NCBI GenBank assembly: GCA_031549105.1
Contig: JAVBQK010000005.1
Location: forward strand, 1-52,267
DNA length: 52,267 nucleotides
Source of the DNA: Avichristensenella sp031549105
Lineage (GTDB): Bacteria > Bacillota > Clostridia > Christensenellales > Aristaeellaceae
Direction of reading: 5' to 3'
Below the pieces are notes generated by a model that did not search any database, had not been told where the DNA came from, and saw only the letters and a list, made by a program, of their open reading frames with translations. Positions within the stretch are counted from its first letter, which is position 1, and every line of letters starts with the position of its first letter. A program made the position numbers and the translations under genes. Positions 49,260-52,267 of this stretch are shown one piece after another.

Positions 49260-49457
49260 ATGCCTAAACAAAAAACCCACCGCGGAGCGGCGAAGCGTTT
49301 CTCGCTGACCAAGACTGGCAAGATCAAGCGGGCCAAGGCGTATAGCAACCACATCATGGCCTCCAAGTCGCCCAAGCAGAAGCGCAACCTGCGCCACGGC
49401 GGCCTGATCGATTCCACCGAGGTCAAGAAGATCAAGCAGTTGATCCCGTATAAGTAA
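49260..49457 (+). CDS. rpmI: Ribosomal protein bL35
   Basis: This 65-residue basic ribosomal protein starts MPKQKTHRGAAKRFSLTKTGK and contains the typical HIMASKSPKQKRNLRH. AAGGAGG precedes the ATG. It lies between infC and rplT as in most Firmicutes. Confidence 0.97.
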   Translation: MPKQKTHRGAAKRFSLTKTGKIKRAKAYSNHIMASKSPKQKRNLRHGGLIDSTEVKKIKQLIPYK

Positions 49458-49489
49458 GAAGGCTACGCCGCGAAAGGAAGGAACCAACC

Positions 49490-49840
49490 ATGGCAAGAAT
49501 AAAGCGGGCTGTTAACGCCCATAAAAAGCGCAGGAAAGTCCTAAAGCTCGCCAAAGGTTTTTGGGGTGCGAAGTCTAAGCAATATCGCGCCGCGAACGAG
49601 CAGGTTATGCGCTCGCTCCGTTACGCTTACACCGGCCGCAAGCTGCGCAAGCGCGACTTCCGCCGCCTGTGGATCACCCGCATCAACGCCGCCGCCCGCA
49701 TCAGCGGCATGAGCTACTCCACCTTCATCAACGGCCTGAAGAAGGCTGGCGTCATTGTCAACCGCAAGATGCTCGCCGACATGGCGGTCAACGATGCGAA
49801 GGGCTTTGCTCAGCTCGTGGATGTGGCGAAAAACGCGTGA
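49490..49840 (+). CDS. rplT: Ribosomal protein bL20
   Basis: This 116-residue protein of the large subunit is needed for early 50S assembly. It starts MARIKRAVNAHKKRRKVLKLAKGFWGAKSK and keeps RDFRRLWITRINAA and SYSTFINGLKKAGV. By analogy with Bacillus it may repress its own operon by binding the infC leader. A terminator follows. Confidence 0.97.
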   Translation: MARIKRAVNAHKKRRKVLKLAKGFWGAKSKQYRAANEQVMRSLRYAYTGRKLRKRDFRRLWITRINAAARISGMSYSTFINGLKKAGVIVNRKMLADMAVNDAKGFAQLVDVAKNA

Positions 49841-49852
49841 GGATTTCCGCGT

Positions 49853-49882
49853 AAGCCGTGCTGGAAGGCGCGGCTTTTCTTT
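49853..49882 (+). terminator. Terminator of the infC operon
   Basis: AAGCCGTGC-tggaag-GCGCGGCTT (one G-T pair) followed by TTCTTT, 12 bases after the rplT stop. Confidence 0.8.
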
Positions 49883-49949
49883 ATATGTAGGTCCGGGTAA
49901 GCATAGCGCTAGGCAACCGGATGGTTTGTTGCGGGGCGGGAGGCAGAAG

Positions 49950-50483
49950 ATGGATTATGCATTCATACTGTGTTTTGATGAGAAAACGGAACTCAGTTTT
50001 AATACACTGATTGAACTAATTGCCGAAAGTGGCGTAAGTCAATACATGGTTGATGCGAAAATCCCGCCACATATATCCCTTGATTGCTTTTCCACGGATA
50101 ATATTCAGCCGATAGTAAATGCGCTGGACGAGCATATTGCATGCTTCACGGCAGGGGGTATCGTGTGGCCGTCACTTGGCATGTTCGTTCCGAATGTATT
50201 ATTTGCGGCGCCCGTGTTGAATGAGTATTTGCTGAATGCCTGCATCAACATAAACCGCTTGGTTCAGCCGCTTTCCACTGTTGGGGAGAAGGGTTTCTAT
50301 TTGCCGTATCAATGGGTCCCTCACACAACGCTAGCACTTCAACTAGACAATGATGGGCTTCAAAAAGCGATAGCGATAGTCTCAAAGCAGTTTTCGTTTA
50401 TCACAGGCAGGACCAATCGGCTCAAGCTTGTGGCGTACAAGTTTAAGCCATATAAAGAGATTAAAACGTGGGATTTGGTGTAA
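49950..50483 (+). CDS. 2H phosphoesterase (2'-5' RNA ligase-like)
   Basis: This 177-residue protein has the two HxS/T motifs of the 2H superfamily: PPHISLDCF near residue 40 and WVPHTTLAL near residue 124. It probably acts on cyclic phosphodiesters or RNA ends. GGGAGG lies 6 bases upstream of the ATG. The gene is clearly AT-richer than its neighbours (bases 49981-50040 contain 23 G+C), which suggests acquisition from a lower-GC source. It stands alone between the rplT terminator and the methyltransferase gene. Confidence 0.85.
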   Translation: MDYAFILCFDEKTELSFNTLIELIAESGVSQYMVDAKIPPHISLDCFSTDNIQPIVNALDEHIACFTAGGIVWPSLGMFVPNVLFAAPVLNEYLLNACININRLVQPLSTVGEKGFYLPYQWVPHTTLALQLDNDGLQKAIAIVSKQFSFITGRTNRLKLVAYKFKPYKEIKTWDLV

Positions 50484-50562
50484 GGAAGATAGAGTTTTCC
50501 GCACCATATACGCCCGCCAATACTTCTGTTAAGCAGAGCCTATTTATAGAAGGAAATAGTTC

Positions 50563-51345
50563 ATGAAAACAGAACGCATAACCAGCACCCAGAACCCGCG
50601 CGTGCGCGCGCTGCGCGATTTACAGGGCGCAAAGGCACGCCAGGAGACCGGCTGCTTCCTGGTGGAGGGGCGGAAGCTCTGCGCGGAGGCGCTGCGGGAT
50701 AGCCAGGTACTTACCTTGCTGGTGGACGAGGAGAAAGCGGGGGAGTTCGCCGCGCTGGTCGATGCGGCGGAGAGTGTGCTGCTTGCGCCTGCGCAAGTGG
50801 TTGCTTCTGCGTGCGAGACGAAGACGCCGCAGGGTATTGCGGCCATGGTGCGCCTGCCTGCGCCGCTGGTGCTTGAAGAGGCGCAGGGTCCGCTGCTGGT
50901 ACTGGATGGCGTGCAGGACCCCGGCAATATCGGCACAATGCTGCGCACCGCCGAGGCCGCGGGGTTTGCGGGCGCGCTGCTGTCGCCTGCCTGTGCGGAT
51001 GCTTTTGCCCCCAAGACGGTGCGTGCATCGATGGGCAGCGTACTCAGGCTGCCCATTTGGCGTGGGGCACTGCCGGAAGGGCTTGCGTTGCTGCAGAATA
51101 ACGGATACACTGTCATTAGCGCGGAACTTGGCGGCACGCCGTTTGCGCGGGCACGGGCCGGGCTGGGCGCTTCGCTTGCGCTGGTCATCGGCAGCGAGGG
51201 AAATGGTGTCAGCGATGCCGTATCCGGGTTCGCGAATCTGCGCGTTTCGCTGCCAATGCGCGGCCGGGCCGAATCGCTGAACGCGGCGGTCGCGGCGGGA
51301 ATTTTGATGTACGGTCTTCTCGAAGAGGAGGAACCTATTGGCTAA
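50563..51345 (+). CDS. SpoU/TrmH-family RNA 2'-O-methyltransferase
   Basis: This 260-residue enzyme should methylate a ribose in rRNA or tRNA using SAM. The N-terminal substrate-binding part (ITSTQNPRVRALRDL, ETGCFLVEGRKLC) precedes the SPOUT knot: LDGVQDPGNIGTMLRTAEAAGF (motif 1), ALVIGSEGNGVSD (motif 2) and VSLPMRGRAESLNAAVAAGILMY (motif 3), all intact. In many genomes such a gene follows rplT, as here. GAAGGAA lies upstream of the ATG. The exact target base is unknown. Confidence 0.92.
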   Translation: MKTERITSTQNPRVRALRDLQGAKARQETGCFLVEGRKLCAEALRDSQVLTLLVDEEKAGEFAALVDAAESVLLAPAQVVASACETKTPQGIAAMVRLPAPLVLEEAQGPLLVLDGVQDPGNIGTMLRTAEAAGFAGALLSPACADAFAPKTVRASMGSVLRLPIWRGALPEGLALLQNNGYTVISAELGGTPFARARAGLGASLALVIGSEGNGVSDAVSGFANLRVSLPMRGRAESLNAAVAAGILMYGLLEEEEPIG

Positions 51346-51369
51346 CCATTGCAAAAAGGAGTGAAACGG

Positions 51370-52267
51370 ATGCCGAAAATCACGTTCATGGGGGCGGGGT
51401 CGACCGTTTTTGCCAAGAGTGTACTGGGCGACAGCATGGTGACACCCGCGCTGGCGGAGAGCACCATCGCGCTGTATGACATCGACAGCGTGCGCCTACA
51501 GGAATCCCGCGCGATGCTGGAGGCGATCAACGCCAACAGCGGCGGCAAGGCGCGCATTGAGGCGTATCTGGGCGTGGAGAACCGCAAGGATGCGCTGCGC
51601 GGCGCGAACTATGTGGTCAACGCGATTCAGGTGGGGCTATATGAGCCGTGCACGGTGACTGACTTTGAGATTCCCAGGAAGTACGGCCTGCGGCAGACCA
51701 TCGCCGATACGCTGGGCATCGGCGGTATCTTCCGGTCGCTTCGCACCATTCCGGTGCTGATGGACTTTGCGCGCGACATGGAAGAGGTATGCCCCGACGC
51801 GTGGTTCCTCAACTATACCAACCCGATGTGCACGCTCACCGGGTCGATGCTCCGCATGACAAACGTGAAAACGGTCGGCCTTTGCCACAGCGTACAGGTC
51901 TGCGCCGAGCACCTGCTCAAGGGCCTGGACATGCCGTATGACGAGACCGTGCAGTGGAAGGTTGCAGGCATCAACCATATGGCGTGGCTGCTGGAAATCA
52001 CTCGGGACGGAAAGGATCTCTACCCGGAGATCAAGGCGAAGGCTGCCGCGCGCACCGAGAAACACGGCGATATGGTACGCTATGAGATCATGAAGCGCTT
52101 TGGCTACTATGTAACTGAATCGAGCGAGCACAATGCGGAGTATCTGCCGTACTTTATCAAGGGGAAGTATCCTGAGCTGATCGAGCGCTTCAACATCCCG
52201 CTGGACGAGTATCCGCGCCGCTGTGTTGAGCAGATCAAGCGTTGGAAGGAGCGCGGGCATGAGCTGA
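51370..52267 (+). CDS. GH4 family alpha-galactosidase/alpha-glucosidase (partial, runs off window)
   Basis: The first 299 residues of an NAD- and Mn-dependent GH4 glycosidase are present. It starts with a Rossmann motif (ITFMGAGSTVFAKSV), keeps LYDIDSVRL for NAD, WFLNYTNPM, the metal Cys in VGLCHSVQ, and GINHMAWLLE with the metal His. This pattern is close to MelA-type alpha-galactosidases. AAGGAG precedes the ATG. The 3' end lies beyond the window. It starts 24 bases after the methyltransferase stop. Confidence 0.92.
   Translation, partial: MPKITFMGAGSTVFAKSVLGDSMVTPALAESTIALYDIDSVRLQESRAMLEAINANSGGKARIEAYLGVENRKDALRGANYVVNAIQVGLYEPCTVTDFEIPRKYGLRQTIADTLGIGGIFRSLRTIPVLMDFARDMEEVCPDAWFLNYTNPMCTLTGSMLRMTNVKTVGLCHSVQVCAEHLLKGLDMPYDETVQWKVAGINHMAWLLEITRDGKDLYPEIKAKAAARTEKHGDMVRYEIMKRFGYYVTESSEHNAEYLPYFIKGKYPELIERFNIPLDEYPRRCVEQIKRWKERGHEL

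Noticed and set aside
1..52267. tRNA, rRNA, prophage or transposase genes
   Set aside because: No cloverleaf-type, ribosomal or transposase sequence was recognised; a tRNA scan could not be run, so a missed tRNA cannot be fully excluded.

Overview
The window is a chromosomal stretch of a high-GC, spore-forming Clostridia-type Firmicute. The evidence is direct: strong Shine-Dalgarno sequences (AGGAGG type), two CotF-like coat genes, an infC-rpmI-rplT operon with a non-ATG infC start and an upstream attenuator, RecX, solitary oxaloacetate-decarboxylase-type OadB, ATP-type PEP carboxykinase, and c-di-GMP genes. A more exact placement (for example near Christensenellales) is inference only. No rRNA, tRNA, CRISPR array, prophage or insertion sequence was recognised.

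Layout. 1-3.5 kb: an amino-acid-type binding protein (minus) and a Zn/Mn ABC importer znuACB (plus). 3.6-6.3 kb: a UBA/DUF4342 protein overlapping an OmpR-type response regulator and a sensor kinase. 6.3-10.4 kb: a solitary trpB with a possible leader peptide, a DUF3795 protein, a NUDIX hydrolase, and pckA. 10.4-15.3 kb: a lipoprotein, recX, two coat-protein genes, a composite palindromic element, and pncB with an extended lgt. 15.3-18.7 kb: an operon of three unusual genes: a GH127/DUF1680 homologue lacking its cysteine site, a glutaredoxin, and a GuaA paralogue whose amidotransferase domain has lost its catalytic residues. 18.7-23.4 kb: a 35-residue membrane protein divergent from ppk1, then oadB with a tiny OadG-like subunit, then a DeoR regulator.

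23.4-32.1 kb is a signalling island: an HD-GYP response regulator, a hybrid PAS kinase with an HPt domain, a GAF/PAS-GGDEF cyclase, a LysE exporter, and a CHASE4-HAMP-GGDEF-EAL protein. A hybrid kinase overlapping an HD-GYP regulator, next to two GGDEF proteins, suggests a phosphorelay controlling c-di-GMP. 32.2-34.2 kb: a polysaccharide deacetylase and a sorbitol-6-phosphate-dehydrogenase-like SDR. 34.5-38.6 kb: a TetR - MMPL/RND - YhgE-like secreted protein operon. 38.6-42.4 kb: a eukaryote-type (GH13_8-like) branching enzyme, a ComEC-like metallohydrolase and a uridine-kinase-like protein. 42.5-44.7 kb: proA and a zinc-ribbon membrane protein. 44.8-48.4 kb: a 1207-residue secreted protein with about 40 Chlamydia-Pmp-like repeats. 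48.5-49.9 kb: infC-rpmI-rplT. The end holds a low-GC 2H phosphoesterase, a SpoU-type methyltransferase and the start of a GH4 glycosidase.

The most noteworthy signals are: (1) the operon at 15.3-18.7 kb with two homologues that seem to have lost their catalytic sites; (2) a dispersed two-hairpin palindromic element found three times at gene 3' ends, with changes that preserve base pairing; (3) the Pmp-like repeat protein with a ten-repeat (about 710 bp) super-period; (4) a possible trp-codon-containing leader peptide in front of the solitary trpB; (5) paired similar sites around the TetR promoter.
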